64,000 nucleotides of DNA, from the NCBI RefSeq assembly GCF_021155765.1, contig NC_060110.1, positions 8,059,501 to 8,123,500 on the forward strand, in the 5' to 3' direction. Source of the stretch: Diprion similis (Eukaryota; Arthropoda; Insecta; Hymenoptera; Diprionidae). The position numbers and the translations under genes are program-made. Every line of letters begins with the position of its first letter. The first letter of the stretch is position 1. The notes beneath the pieces are model-generated. The model was not told the origin of the DNA. It did not search any database and worked only from the letters and a program-made list of their open reading frames with translations. This document shows positions 12,069 through 25,900 of the stretch, one piece after another.

Positions 12069-13805
12069 TTTTGATAACTCAGGCCTTTTCGGCTCTGACC
12101 ACCGATCATAGACACCACGGAGATAGACACTTCGGCTCGGTAGCTCTCAACAAAGTCAGGAACTGTGTCGAACGAGGTCGAACGAACAGGCGTCAAGCCG
12201 TAGACTACGTAAGTATCAAAACTAAACACAATAATATGCCTACAACCATGCCGATGTATGAACAAATCAATACAAAAGACAATCTAAAGCCAGACTTGAA
12301 TCGAACATCTTTTATCTCTTGCATATTTTTACATTTCTCAACGCTTTTCATACTCATATATTGCGATTCGAGCCATGAAACGGGTAAAACATCGAACGGG
12401 CTCGTATGGTAAAGAAGACATGACGATGGATTCGCATGGCTGTTCTCATGTGTTCAGGATACAAGGGATAAGAGCGATGGCAGCGCCACTAGCGTCTGAG
12501 CGAGCGAGATTGAGAACGAGGGAAAGAAATATGGCCGGCGGCTTGTGTTATTCGGTGTAATTCGGTGGGATTTGTCGTAGTCGCGGTTAAGATTGCTTTG
12601 TCTTATTTAGGTTGAAATATTACAAATTTACTGCATGAACGTAGTGGAAACTGTTCGGCGTATGTTCGGCGCAAGCCAGAGCTAAGAGTTAGAAAGGTAC
12701 GGATGGTTTTTACAGACATATTAACAAATGTATGTCTTACGCTTTTGCGTAATGGCCAAGAAGGGACTCCGATTTGCTCGAGTGTGTTTGTGCCTCAACT
12801 CTGTTGACGATGAAATTCTAGTTGAAATCGTTATGATTAGAAAATAACACGTTGAATAATACAATTAAGGTATCAAGTTTTCCGTAAGTTATAAATTATC
12901 TGAGAAGAAAGCAGAGTGTTAAGTGGTATTTGGTGACGAAGCCGTGAGTTTTGTGTCACACACACGCACATTTGTGTTCCATTAATTCAAGTGAAATTAT
13001 ACAAGTTTTTCGCCTCACCATGCTTTACGAATCGTTGTTGTATTTTTAGATAGTTTTTCTTTTTAATTTCTCTTCATTTCCTTGGGTATTATGAATGACG
13101 TTTTCTTGTGTCTACTTCTTTTGCTATTAATTATTCAGATTTTTTGTCACCAGCTTTGTTGTTAACTTGTCAATATAAAATGAGGTTACCTTTAACGGGT
13201 TATCGTACTCGTGATCACAATCCTGACAAAGATTGTTCAGTTTGAGCTATAAGATTTTGACTGAAAAAGGCATCATGCTAAGAATCAGAATGCCAAGAAA
13301 GTTACCTCGCACACCCATATATGCAATCGATGTATCAGTTTTTATTACTCCGCGACGCGATATCATTTCAGTTGCTTTTCTGTGAATACGAAGCAAAAAT
13401 TCTTGACAAAATAAACGTTGTGCCTTTCCTATGTATTTTGACCTCAGAAAGTATGCAATCGAGCCTGAAATATCTTACGATCTATTCATGTTAGAAACTA
13501 CAAATTGCTTCTGATCAAAATATGTCAGCAAAGCAATTCTGTTAATCTATGGAATATAAGCAATATTTCAATTGCTAACGATTATACTTTTGTTGAATGG
13601 AATGGACTTGGAAAAATCATGGATGCTAAAGCTAAAAGAGTCAACCGACAAAAAAATGTTGATTTCAAAATATTTTTTCTGCATTCTTACGCGAACCTTG
13701 TTAAACGTCAGAGGCGGACCTAAGTCTTCCATAAAAGAAACTAAAAACTCATATCCTGATGTTTGTCTAACTTTGGTTTCATTATTGATGAAATTTATAT
13801 TTCAG
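12069..13805. promoter_or_regulatory. Shared NDUFB8/brahma upstream region with probable brahma 5' leader exon and intron
   Basis: NDUFB8 starts leftward at 12068 and brahma translation starts rightward at 13846. The brahma ATG is preceded by a good acceptor (TTTATATTTCAG ending at 13805), so at least one non-coding leader exon must lie upstream. A plausible leader runs through about 12480-12695 and ends before the donor-like AGAAAG|GTACGG near 12696. The block around 12470-12590 is richer in CpG than its surroundings and is the likeliest promoter. A nine-codon upstream open frame begins at ATGGCCGGCGGC near 12532. Transcription starts cannot be fixed from sequence. Confidence 0.45.
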
Positions 13806-13845
13806 GATCCGAGTACTGAATAAGCTGGAGTCTGATAGAAACAAC
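13806..13845 (+). other. brahma 5' untranslated segment before the start codon
   Basis: The forty bases between the splice acceptor at 13805 and the ATG at 13846 contain no other ATG. This supports the 13846 start, which gives the conserved [20 protein letters not shown]-terminus. Confidence 0.65.
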
Positions 13846-16800
13846 ATGGCGAGCCCGTCGCCCCAATCGTCTCCCATGCCACCCCCACAAGCACCAAGCC
13901 CAATGGGTCCTCCCCAACAGGCTCCATCCCCGTCTAATCCTCAAGGTAGCCCAATGGGTCCTCCGCAACATCATCCTCATAGTCCGACTCAAGGATATCA
14001 GGGCGGTCCACCAATGCCGCAGCAGCAGCAGCAGCCTCCTCCACAACAACAGGGGTATCCTCCACATCCGCAGCAAATGCCACCAAATATGGGACCTCAG
14101 GTGAGATGTTTTTAAAATCAAATCACTTAAAGAAGCTAAAGCCTTTAAAATTCACAATGTGAAGTGAAGGGTTTAAATTTAATAGTTATAATTCAAAGGA
14201 TGAATTAAGTTAAGAGAATAAAGAACAATTTCAGAACTTGAACATATATGTGACGATTTTTCTAATCTCTTCACTCACATACGGTACAAGATACAAATAA
14301 AATATTATTGAGCATTTGAATTTATCAGTGGCAAGAAGTCTGATATTTTTTTCTGAGTTATGCTGTCTGTTTCCTTGAATAGATTAACAATTTGTTCAGC
14401 TATTTCACGATTGCAGGCTGCAATCACTTTTGGGTTCATCAAATCTAAAACTCCACCTGAAATAAAAATCCATTTCAAGTCCGTAAATTAATTTAAAAAA
14501 TTCTGTACATAGATGAATGTACATGCAATCCGTCAAATTTTAAAAAGCGTATTTTTTGCTTCTGCGACACTAATTATTCTGTTTTCAATATTTAGAATTT
14601 TTATATTAGTATAAATAATAAATATACATATATGTGTTCTCGTTAATTTTACACCGGCAAAAAAAAAAAAAGATTTCCTTTGATTACGCGTACCATGAAC
14701 TACACGATCTTACCAGTGGTATCCACAACCGTCCCCCCAGCCTCTTCGATAATTAATTGTCCGGCAGCCACGTCCCATGGGTCTATGCCTTCGATGTGAT
14801 ATGCTTCGATTGCGCCCATCGCCACATAGCATAGACTTAACGCAGCCAGTCCCAGGGATCTAATTCTGAAATAATTCTTTGATAGTTTCATTCAGAATGA
14901 TATTTACACGCAACTATTCAACAATGAGAGTTTGTTTCAATTAATACATCTCGTATTCCTTGAACTTTTTCTGGTACCAACCCGTGAGTCCTCTGAATTA
15001 AAAAATGTGCTCTGCTATATACACTTATGGTATGTTTTTCATCTTTGGCTAACCATGGTTCCATTCCGACCAGAGCATGCGAAAGGTCTGGAAGATTTAA
15101 TTTTGTGTCAAGTCTAACATTTTTGCTCGACGAATTTTTGATTCCAATTTATTGTACTTTCGAATATTATATTATTATGGTTTGCTCAATTTCAGACAAT
15201 TCTAAAGTTGTCAAATAACAAATTTTTCTAATCATGTATAGTTATAATAACGTTGCTAACGTCAACCTCATGGTTTTGTTTTACCTTGAACACCAGAAGT
15301 TCGGATCCGAGTCCCATTTAGAAAAGCTCCTCTTCCCCTCACTGCAGAGAAGAATTGTTCTATCACAGGATTGTAAACAATTCCGATTTCAACTCTTTTA
15401 TTGATGACCAAAGCGATGGAGATACAAACGTGAGGAAACTTGTGAACAAAGTTAGTCGTTCCGTCTATTGGATCAATTATCCAAGTGGGATCGTTAGTCA
15501 ATTCTGGTGGTTTACCTTCTTTCGCCACATCTTCTTCTCCTATAAACCTGTAATTCGAATCACGTGACCATTATTGTTGAGTTGTAATATGTTATGTATA
15601 ATTAATTGTTAGTCGGTGAATATTTATGACGAAACTCACTTGTGACTGGGAAACTTTGCTGACAAGCTGGTTATTACAGTTTCCTCCACTCTTCGATCGT
15701 ATTCCGTCACTAAATCCCAATCGATTCCTTTAACTGAGACTTTCTTTTCCTTGTTTATAGCTTCAGCTATAACCTGAATGTTTCAAGCAGGTTGAGTGGA
15801 AAAATTGAAAAAAAATTGCTCGATTGCAAGAGACTTGTTTCAAGTTTATAATCGACTTTGCTTCCCAAGGAGCTCAGTTTGGCAAATACCTGACAAACGC
15901 TGCAGCGTTTTTGAATTATTAATATCCTACGATTATTTTCCCTTGTATAAAAATTTCGGCTTTGAATTAATTCATCCTCTGATGATCGTTTTGTGCGTTT
16001 TATCATCTCCCGCTTAGTTTCTCAAACTCCACCAAAACTTAATACTTCACTCGATTGTACGATAGATTATATTATAAATTAAAAAAGTTCACTCACCTTT
16101 CCCGCATCTCTAGCCAGGATTTCTACCGTCTCGTAAAAATTTGTCAAATCGTTATCACTCGTCATCGTGGTCATCTTATAGCGTTGCTTCACGTTGACAG
16201 ACTAAGAACGATGGAAACGCTACTGAAACCTGACTTTCATCTGCTCGGTATAATCGAGGTCGTAAATTTCAAGGTTTCTAGTTATACGTGTATTCAGGTA
16301 TCTGGGATCGTAGAAGCAATAACTTGTTTACATTGTTTTATTTATATTTTTTTTCTATGGCTTACTTGTACAGTGTGAGATCGAGAAGTTTTTTTATTCA
16401 GATTATTTACATTTTTTTATATCACAAGTACAACGTGGTTTGTTTCTTTTTTATCTTGATACGTACGAGGTATCGAAAGGCACATGACTTACTGCTGAGG
16501 AAAACGAGAGGTGTACCTTATACATGTCAATTTCCGTGTGTGTGCGTGCGTGTGATTGCAATGCATGGGTACATAGGTGTACACGCGAGGACGAGAACTT
16601 CCTTGCTAATGTTCATTTCGCTTTCTTTTCCTTGTATGCTTCACACCCATGATGATTTCACTTTACGATTCACTTTCGATATGTTCAGCCCTTGAACCGC
16701 AGGCGGTAAATAGTATGTGATAATTACATATGTGTAAAAATTGATACAAATAATATGTGTGCGCAGAAAGAAAGGTTTATTTGGATCATCAAACGCATTT

Positions 16801-16872
16801 TGTGTATAAATGCTTCTGAAATTTGTTACTGGTGTCTCATTTCTTTGAGCAGTACCACAAATATTGTTGAAT

Positions 16873-16904
<32 letters not shown>

Positions 16905-19900
16905 TAAAAGTTATGGAAATAACTGAAATAATTAAAGTAAGAAATGTAATGAAAGTGACGAGAACAATGAAGACATCGAAAACATAATATAATAATAACC
17001 ATTATAACCATAATGATCATTATATTAGTAGTCGTAATTACTACGGCAATTCGTACAGACGAAATTCATGAGGGTGAAGTTGGTAACGAAACATTAGGGT
17101 AAAAATCATTTTTGCGTAATTTTCAAATGACTTTATTTAAAGTAGTTGGCTTTTCGAAGTATAAGTATGTTTTGTTTACCATGGTTTACGAAATTTCAAA
17201 CAATACTAAAGCTACGAAGTAACGATTTTTTCTGAACATAAATCGTTACAGTAACCAAGATTGATCCGAATCAAAAATTTCCGGACAGACGGACAGACGA
17301 TCGTGTACTTGACTTATATTGATCACCATGGAGTAATTTTATTATATTCTATTGTATTCTCAAAATGTAAGTACGGAAGTCATTGCAGACTTTCAATTAT
17401 GAAATAATTATAACGTAAAAAGCTGTAAAAAGATCGCTTTATTGTTGATGTATAATTACGAAGAGAAAAATTGTTCCGCACAATCTCATCGCTTCATCCT
17501 TATCGACTAAATAAAGTTCAACGTGCATTATAAAATTCTTAAATTTTACAACAAGTGAAATTTTAGTACTTCGACACCTATGCGTCGGTTTAAACATTGA
17601 TTGAAAGATTCCTTGTTTCTATCTGTCGTTTCTTCAATTGGTAGTGTTTTTCATTTGGTCAACTCTCTCGTCTGTTTCGTGAATAATCTTCACCATTGCA
17701 GCTGCGATTTTTGAATTCGCCGCTCCGATCGCTCTTGGCCTCATAATGTCCACTCGATCACCTGCGCTTAAATCCATGCCTTAGTCGTCATTCTATTTGC
17801 GGTAATTTTTAATCGTGTCATTCTCAACTACTGCTTTAATGTTAAGCCCGTATTTTTCACCTGTAACTCGGTCGACGACAACACCTCCGGCTTCTGCAAT
17901 AATCAGAGAAGCTGCGGCGATGTCCCAAGCTTCTATGCCAGGTCCTTCAATGTGATAAGCGTCAACAGCTCCCATCGCTACGTAGCAAAGTGTTAAGGCG
18001 GCAACTCCGAGAGTCCGTATTCTGAAATTGTCGAAAATTATCGAAACGTCGATGTTTAATGTGCAGAACAAACATCGGTCGGAATTATTGTAACCAATGA
18101 GAACGCTGCTGAAGAATTTTACCATCAGAGCATTTATAGCATGAGTATATATATAGGTATAAAGGCTTACCCGTGTGCCACTTTTATAATTGCTCGTAGT
18201 CTTTCGACCACGTACTCTGCCATGCTTTCAATCTTTATAAATCCGGGCTCGAAGCAGACCAGAGCTTTTGAAAAATCTGTAAATAAACGTTTTATCGGGT
18301 AACCCCAAGAGGTTGTTTCCGTTTAACTCTCGCAATAATGACATGAGAAATTCACAAGTCTGTGCAATTTCGCTCACCCTCCACTTCCGAGGTTCTAATC
18401 GGTTCTCCGTTGAGAAAAGCACCCCGACCTTTTCGAGCCGTGAATAGTTGCTCCAGAAGTGGATTGTACACTATTCCAATCATCACTTCCTTCCGTATTG
18501 CTAAAGCGATCACGACACAGGTATGCGGGAATCCGTGAACGAAATTGGTAGTGCCGTCAATGGGGTCTATTATCCATGTCGGAGCATCGGTAAGATCTGG
18601 TGAATTATTACCCGCCGATTCTTCGGCGATAAACCTGAAATTTGAAATGTCTGATTTATATTTGTAATACATATTTTCAGTACCATCTCGAAGTTTCTTT
18701 ATTAGGCGAATTTCTTTGGATTCTTGTGGTATCATTATAAGCATGGAGAACGGGTACTTGCATGTGATCTGGGTATTGACTTCTCAAACGATCAATTATG
18801 ATGTTTTCAATCTCCCGGTCGTATTGTGTCACAAGATCCCAATCACCTCGTTTCGTGTCGACGGATTTTCGCAGTTTTATCGAGTTGGTGATGACCTTTC
18901 AACAGTTTATAGTATTAACGATTAATCGAATATTTTACGACAAAGTAATACTCGCGATTTTCGAACTCCCACCTTGGCAGCTTCCCGAGTCAAACCCATA
19001 ACGAATTCGTAGTACACATCGAGGGTGGAATCCGTCGTCATTTTAGTTTTGGTCTTATTTACTTAAGTCGCGAAGAAAATTTAAATAAATGGTCAGTGCA
19101 GCAGTTCTTCTGACTTCCTTTCGGGGAAACGGATACCTTTGAACTACCATTCTACTCACTTCTTCTGTCTCGACTTTTAGTTCGTTTAATCGAAGGTTAG
19201 ATTGGCCCAGTGGTTTCTGCGTTATACTTGGATCAATTCACATTCTCTTTTGAAGGTTTCTTAACACCCACCATCATATTATGCAGTAGTGTTTACAGTA
19301 CACGTTCAATAACTGCTGGCAAATTCTCTGCATATACAGTGAAGCTTTTTTTTTAAACTGGTTAGCGTTTGATATGCATTAGGTTTATGTGAATTAACTT
19401 ACAGATAACGTTCCAGAGTTGGGTTACCTTTAGTGTCTGCATCTGTTACATATTATAGATTAAAATGAAACTTTCGTCAAATATCACATCTTTTGTACCG
19501 AATAAGATTAAAAAAAAAGTAACACGGTTATGTATATTTGTTCCGGTTTGCAAATTTTTTTTTATTCATATATACTGATAATAGTGCTTGTAGAATACCA
19601 TATTCAATTCTTTTTCAATCGTTTTCTTAGCGTCTTCAGATCCGTCTCTATTATTAACTTCGAAGTTTCTATGGCCAAAACTTCGTTGGCCGCTGCGATA
19701 ACTTTTGGAGCCATAAAATTGAAGATCCCACCTGAAAATGAAGAAGCATGGAGACACGATCATTATATCAATGTACCGCGCTATTCATCTTTGCTATTTT
19801 GCATCGTTTTGATCGGGGTCTTTACATACATTATTATATGCACGTGACAAAATTTGAATGAACAAATTAAATTGACGACGATTGACTTTACGATTTTATT

Positions 19901-22900
19901 CAATGTCAAGCTTATAGAAAAATGGCGACAAAAATATTTTGCGTAACTAGTATTTGACGATAGGAATTTGTTTTTCATTAAATGTGGAATTAGATGCTTG
20001 GGGGCTGAAAGAATTGTATTAAACGACAGATTCATACCTTTTGTGTCGATGATGGTGCCTCCAGCTTCCGTTAAGATAAGACAACCCGCGGCAACGTCCC
20101 AAGACTTGAGTCCGTCCATGTGAAATACGTCGATTATCCCTCTGGCTACGAAAGCTAAAGCCAAAGCGGCAGAACCTATCGTGCGCACTCTGGAATTGCA
20201 GATTATACAATCATGCACGATTCACACTTACGAGTGTTATTCTCTACCGAATAGTGATTTTTCTCTAAGGGTTTTCGTGTAGTATAATAATGCTGAAAAA
20301 GTACCCGTTTTTTCTTACCCGTGAGCAACCTCGATTATAGCATTGAAACGTGCTAATCCAATGTCAGTTTTAGATGTAGTGAATAACGCCGAAGTTTCCA
20401 AATTAACCAGTGATTTTTTCAACTCTAAAAACCAATACGAGAGACGTGAGAAAACATGGGCATATATATTATGATTTATATTTAATTATTAGAATTTTCT
20501 GACATTAATAAACTGCACTACGTATAACTAAAATTATATTCGTTTTTTCTTTTTCGTTTGAAATTATTTCAATCTAATATTACCTTTTGTTGACGATGGT
20601 CGAATAGACTTTCCGTTCAAACTGGCACCCTGACCTTTCTTCGCGGTATACATCTCATCGTAGCACGGATTATAGATGATTCCTATTTCAAGCCTTTTAT
20701 TTATCACCAGAGCAACTGAAATGCAGATCTGAGGAAAACGGTGAACAAAATTGGTCGTCCCGTCTATCGGGTCTATTATCCACGTTGGTGCATCCGTAAG
20801 TTCGGGGATTTCTTTATTAGTCGACGATGTTTCCTCTCCGATAAATCTGGCACAGTTTAAATTACAATATTTGTTTATACACGTAATGCTATGTTTTTTT
20901 ATATCACATTTGATCATTACTTGTGGTCCGGAAATTCGTTTGACAATTTTTCAAACAGCAGCCTCTCAACTTCTTTGTCATATTTAGTGACGAGGTCCTT
21001 GTCGGATGATTTCGTCTCTATGTCCTTTAATTCGTTGATGCCGTCCTTGATTACCTGCAGAGTTGAACAATTGATTAAAATCGATTTATTGCAAGCGTTT
21101 AAGGAGTTTGGTCATTTGTTATTACGATTTCATTCTAATGCTTGAATCTCTATTAGTTTCCTGTTTCTGTCTATTCACTTGAGTTTTCACTAACAGAGAG
21201 AATTATCATTTTATACTTGTTCAATTTTTATACATTTATAAGCGCTATTTCATAATCTGTTTAAAATCTGATTATGCTGGAAGTAAATTTCACGTTAATT
21301 AATTATAAGTCAATTGCTTAACCCTCTTACCTCAGCGGCTTCTAAAGTCAATAACTTGGCAACTTGGAAAAAATGCTCAATCTCTTCCGCGCTCGTCATT
21401 CTTACCGTCTTCTCGGTGGACACCTTCGAACGTTGGTCTTCGAACCAACTGAATGAATAATTGTCGGATTGTCAACACTTTATCATTATCATCAACGGCA
21501 ATGTTATACTTACTTTTATAATGTTTGTCTCTGCACATATAATACACTATTTCCGATAACGAAAGTTAAAATTTCAGAAGAAGCTTCTTGTTTTCGGTTA
21601 TCTTATCACAATCAGGTGCGAAAAAATATGCAGGTATTACTTGGTATACTTTAGTTGAATAAAAATATCAAGTTAGAAATCCTTCGAAAGTTATATTGTC
21701 AGGCAGAGACATACTCATTGATCCCAAATCTTTGATCATTTTTTTTCATTAAATCAATACTTGATATTGTCAATTAATATCGGTCAAATATCGTATAGCT
21801 AAGAACAACAATAGTACTATTATTTAAAATTCTTTATTTACTTGTGATAATTTTGCAAAAATACTTACAATATTTAATGAAAAATATAATTCAACAACGC
21901 TTATCTATAATTTATATTCATGAAGAAGAATTAGAGATGAAAATCTGTGCTGCTTAATTTCATCCATAAGTTAATATTTACAATTTATATAAGGTGTAAC
22001 AAATTTAACTAAACATATAAGTATGTCGGGTCCAGTGATTGACTTTTGTTACAAACTACGGGATCGAATGACGTGGGTTTAACCCTCGCCATGTAGTATA
22101 GCGTATAAAAATACTGAAATTTGAAAATGCAACTTCCAATTCTATGTAATAACTACGATGCTTGCATGCTCTTGAGCCTCTTCTGGCGTGTTCTGTCGTC
22201 CGCGTGTTTGATCAGCTTGACCAACTCTTGACCCAACTTGTGATTGCCTACTGCCAGGACTTTGGGACTCATCACTTCAAAATTCCCACCTTTAAAATAG
22301 TAGAAGTTGAGTCAACGGTTATATCAACGAAAACGTCAAGTTCGAAAGAGTAAATCAGAACTGTCAATGCACTGTCAGATTTTCTTACCATTCGTATCTA
22401 TCACAACGCCACCAGCCTCTTTTATTATGAGGGTACCTGCAGCCACGTCCCAAGGCATCAGGTTGTCGGTGTGATATGCTTCTGCAGCACCCATTGCTAC
22501 GTGACAAAGTGTCAAGGCAGCCGAACCGAGAGTTCTGATCCCGTGAGCGATTGATACGAATGCCTCTAGTCTTCCAAGGATTATGTCTCTGATATCTTCG
22601 ATTGTCGCGTAGGAAGCTTCAATGCAGATCAAAGAATTTGCGAGTTCTGAAAGAAGGATAAACCTAATGTTAGTGATACTAATTATTATACTGTAGAAAT
22701 GCGACGTTATGAATACCACTCGGTTACTACAAAGGCACGCTGAGAAGCTTCTATTTTTTATTCAATTCAGTTTCCGGTTTCTCCAAAAAGTAACTCATTT
22801 TTACAGGTGATCGGAAGTCTGATGGAATACTAAATGGTTTTCATCGCAGACGATAATCTATAATTAATATATTTTAAAGATTTCATATCTCGGTCTCAAG

Positions 22901-25900
22901 CAGTTATGGAAATAATTGAGGAATATTATCGACTTTATAATTATTCACAAATTATTTCACTCAAATTCATTAGTTTTCCAAGTAACATTCCTTAGCGAGT
23001 ATAGTTGTCACAGATGAATATTTCTTTGTTTATAAATAAATCATGCACGTGACGTAAACTTCACGCTGAATCGTTGTAGTAATAAAATAACGCATTTCAT
23101 TTACGAGCAATATTAAACGTGATTAATTTTTTTTTTCACCACTTTGCGGTAAACAATTCTCGGCAAACGAGAGTCGAAAAATCCCGGGCAATTATATTTG
23201 CGGTCTAATTTTACAACATTTTATCACAGGAGGAGTTGTTGGAATTCCTCGAAAGATTTATTACGCTGTGATAACTTGAGAAGATGTAATTTCCTCATTT
23301 TAATACCGAGATGTTTTACCGACCCACTTTCTATTCGTTTATTTGACACAATTGAAGTTTGATCGAATAAAGACGATATAAAATGCTGAGGTCAGACCAA
23401 AGTCAGGATACTATAATACTTTTGTGCAAATTATACAAACTAACCTTCGACCGATGAACTTCTTATTGATTTCCCATTGAGAAAAGCTCCGCGTCCTTTT
23501 CTTGCTGTGAATAATTGTTCAAGAACCGGATTGTAGACGATGCCAATCTCTAACTCTTTATTTATTGCCAGAGCAATTGATATGCACGTGTGAGGAAACG
23601 AGTGTACGAAATTTGTAGTTCCGTCGATGGGGTCGATTATCCATGTCGGTGCATTGGTCAATTCTGGCAAATAATTGTTAGTGGAGACGGTTTCCTCGCC
23701 AATGAATCTGTGCAACAAAGATAATAATTATAAGTAATGACAGTCATTCGTTGCTTCCAGGATTATTCTGCTTTTTTGTAACAATGTTGAAACGGTACTG
23801 CAGGAACGTACTTATGGTCGGGGAACTCCTTGCTTAATCCAGCTATCAGGATCTCCTCCACTTTTCGGTCGTATTGAGTCACCAGGTCCCAATCACCAGC
23901 TTTTGTTTCGATATTTTTACCACCTTGGATAGCTTCTCTGATCACCTGAAATCGAGAAACTAACCGTCAATTACAGTGCTAAGCGTAAATACTTGAGAGG
24001 CATTTATATAAATTATAATCCAGCTAAATGAGTAAACGGTCGTTTAACTGATTTAAAGAATTCAAACTGGTTATAAACCTTCGCGGAGTCGATGGTCAGT
24101 TTCATGACAAAATCGAAGTAATGGTTCAAATCGTGTTGTTGGCTACCCATTTTGATGCGGCTAGTTATTGGCTTATTTTCAAATTAAGACGCTTGGAAAC
24201 CTGAGCTGCGATTTAAAAATAATTTCAATTGAATTTACGCTTTGCGATGGAAATTTTTTTTTGCTTCACGCTGCAATAATGCACTGCACTGTTCCACTGT
24301 TTCTCTCAGAGTGGCTTTTCGGTCTGATCATTCGGGTATTTAACACTCTTTGCGCAACCCCCACCACCCCTATCTTCTCTGCGTTCGCAATGCCACACTA
24401 TTTCGGACAGTAGATGCGAACGATCAGGTTCTTTTCCACACCAATTGAATTGGAATATTCCACCAGCGGGAGATCGGTGGCAATATGACACATTGCGGAA
24501 TATTTAAATTAACTAGCCAGACCTCCAGTTTTTGATAATTGATTACATCGCAGGTAGGATGTTTAACTCGCATTGTTATTTTATTTATTTGTGAACGTTT
24601 TGTTTGGGGTATATTTATTGCAGATGAAAACAATCTTATCGGAATATTCAGCAGAGAAACTAAAAATAATCAAGTCATGCTTTTTCTTATAACTGCAATT
24701 TCCTGTAACTTAAAACTTAGAAATATTTTGACTTAGCCGATTGTTGGAAAAAAAGTAATGTTTTGTCGGAACCATTGAGATACTTGTGCAATAAAAGTTT
24801 AGAATGACTCCTTGTTGACACGTGATGTTGAAAAAAAATTACTTTCACTGTTTTCGTTCTTACTCTGTAAGGTACTTCTTCAAGCATTCACTAGTTTTTT
24901 GATGATAAGTAATATACTCTTTTTTTCAAATTAATCAATCAAGTACTACACAGTATTAGTTAAAGAAAAGTTTTTATGTAATTTTTTCTAAAAATACGTG
25001 TAATCGAAATGAGACGTTTTGATTTCGTTGATTCTGGTCCAAATGCAAATTACAAAAAAAAAAAATAATTCCTCGGTATTTTGTGCTCTTTGATTGCCAA
25101 ATAAAAACAATTCACGGGTTTTCACAATAGGAGATACTGGTTTGTTTATCACCACTCGATATGCATGCATTTTACACTATGAATTCACACTGTATTCAAT
25201 GAATACACATCATCTATATTATTTACGATAAGCAGAGTATATTTGTTATATCTAACAAACGTTATATATTTATACAGCAAGATTTTATACACAATGATAT
25301 AACTTGGCACTACGTTCCCACTGGTTGAACAACATTGAAACGATAGGAAATATTCTCTCAGCAAGTTTTTCCAACTAATCGTGATAGCTGTTTTCATTAT
25401 TCGCTGGATTAATCTTTTCTTTTCTTTCCATTGAAATAACCGGCTGAGAATTATAACGCTATCGAAACCAGTGTGGCATATCTATAGATGATAGATGGTA
25501 TTCATCCAGAATTCAAAATAAATGAGTTTCATTTTTTTTTTGGCAGCAATGTAGTAATGAAGTATATACTACTTATCAGTATCTTAGTATCTTAGTATGT
25601 CGTGGGAGGTGGGATGATCGGTGTGCCGAAAAGAACCTTTTAGAAAAAGAAGTAAAAAAACTAAAAATAATTTTGTTTTCACCTTAACTGTTGGGCAAAG
25701 TCATTTTCACAGTTTGTCAGTCCCTGGAAAACATTAATTTTTGTAAAAATATAAACCTAATCCGCGCTGAGGCAGTTAACAGAAAAATCATCCTGTTAAG
25801 ATTCTCGAGTGGTAAAAAAAAATGTATGCGGCAAGCCATGTATTTATTGCTTGAACGTATATTTTCGGTATTTCTTCCGTTCGTCGAGCAAAAGCTACCG

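Larger units (their letters stand above)
16175..17633. other. Spacer between phosphatase copies 1 and 2
   Basis: No coding exon is seen. It should contain the promoter of copy 1 on the right of 16174 and the 3' flank of copy 2. It includes a 28-base A run and low-complexity AT sequence around 16900-17030. Confidence 0.4.

Noticed and set aside
14930..14980. Apparent stop-terminated reading of phosphatase copy 1 exon 4, suggesting a pseudogene
   Set aside because: Alignment to copies 2 and 3 shows the exon ends at CACGG|GTTGGT; with this donor the exon is 106 bases, as in the others, and the gene is intact.
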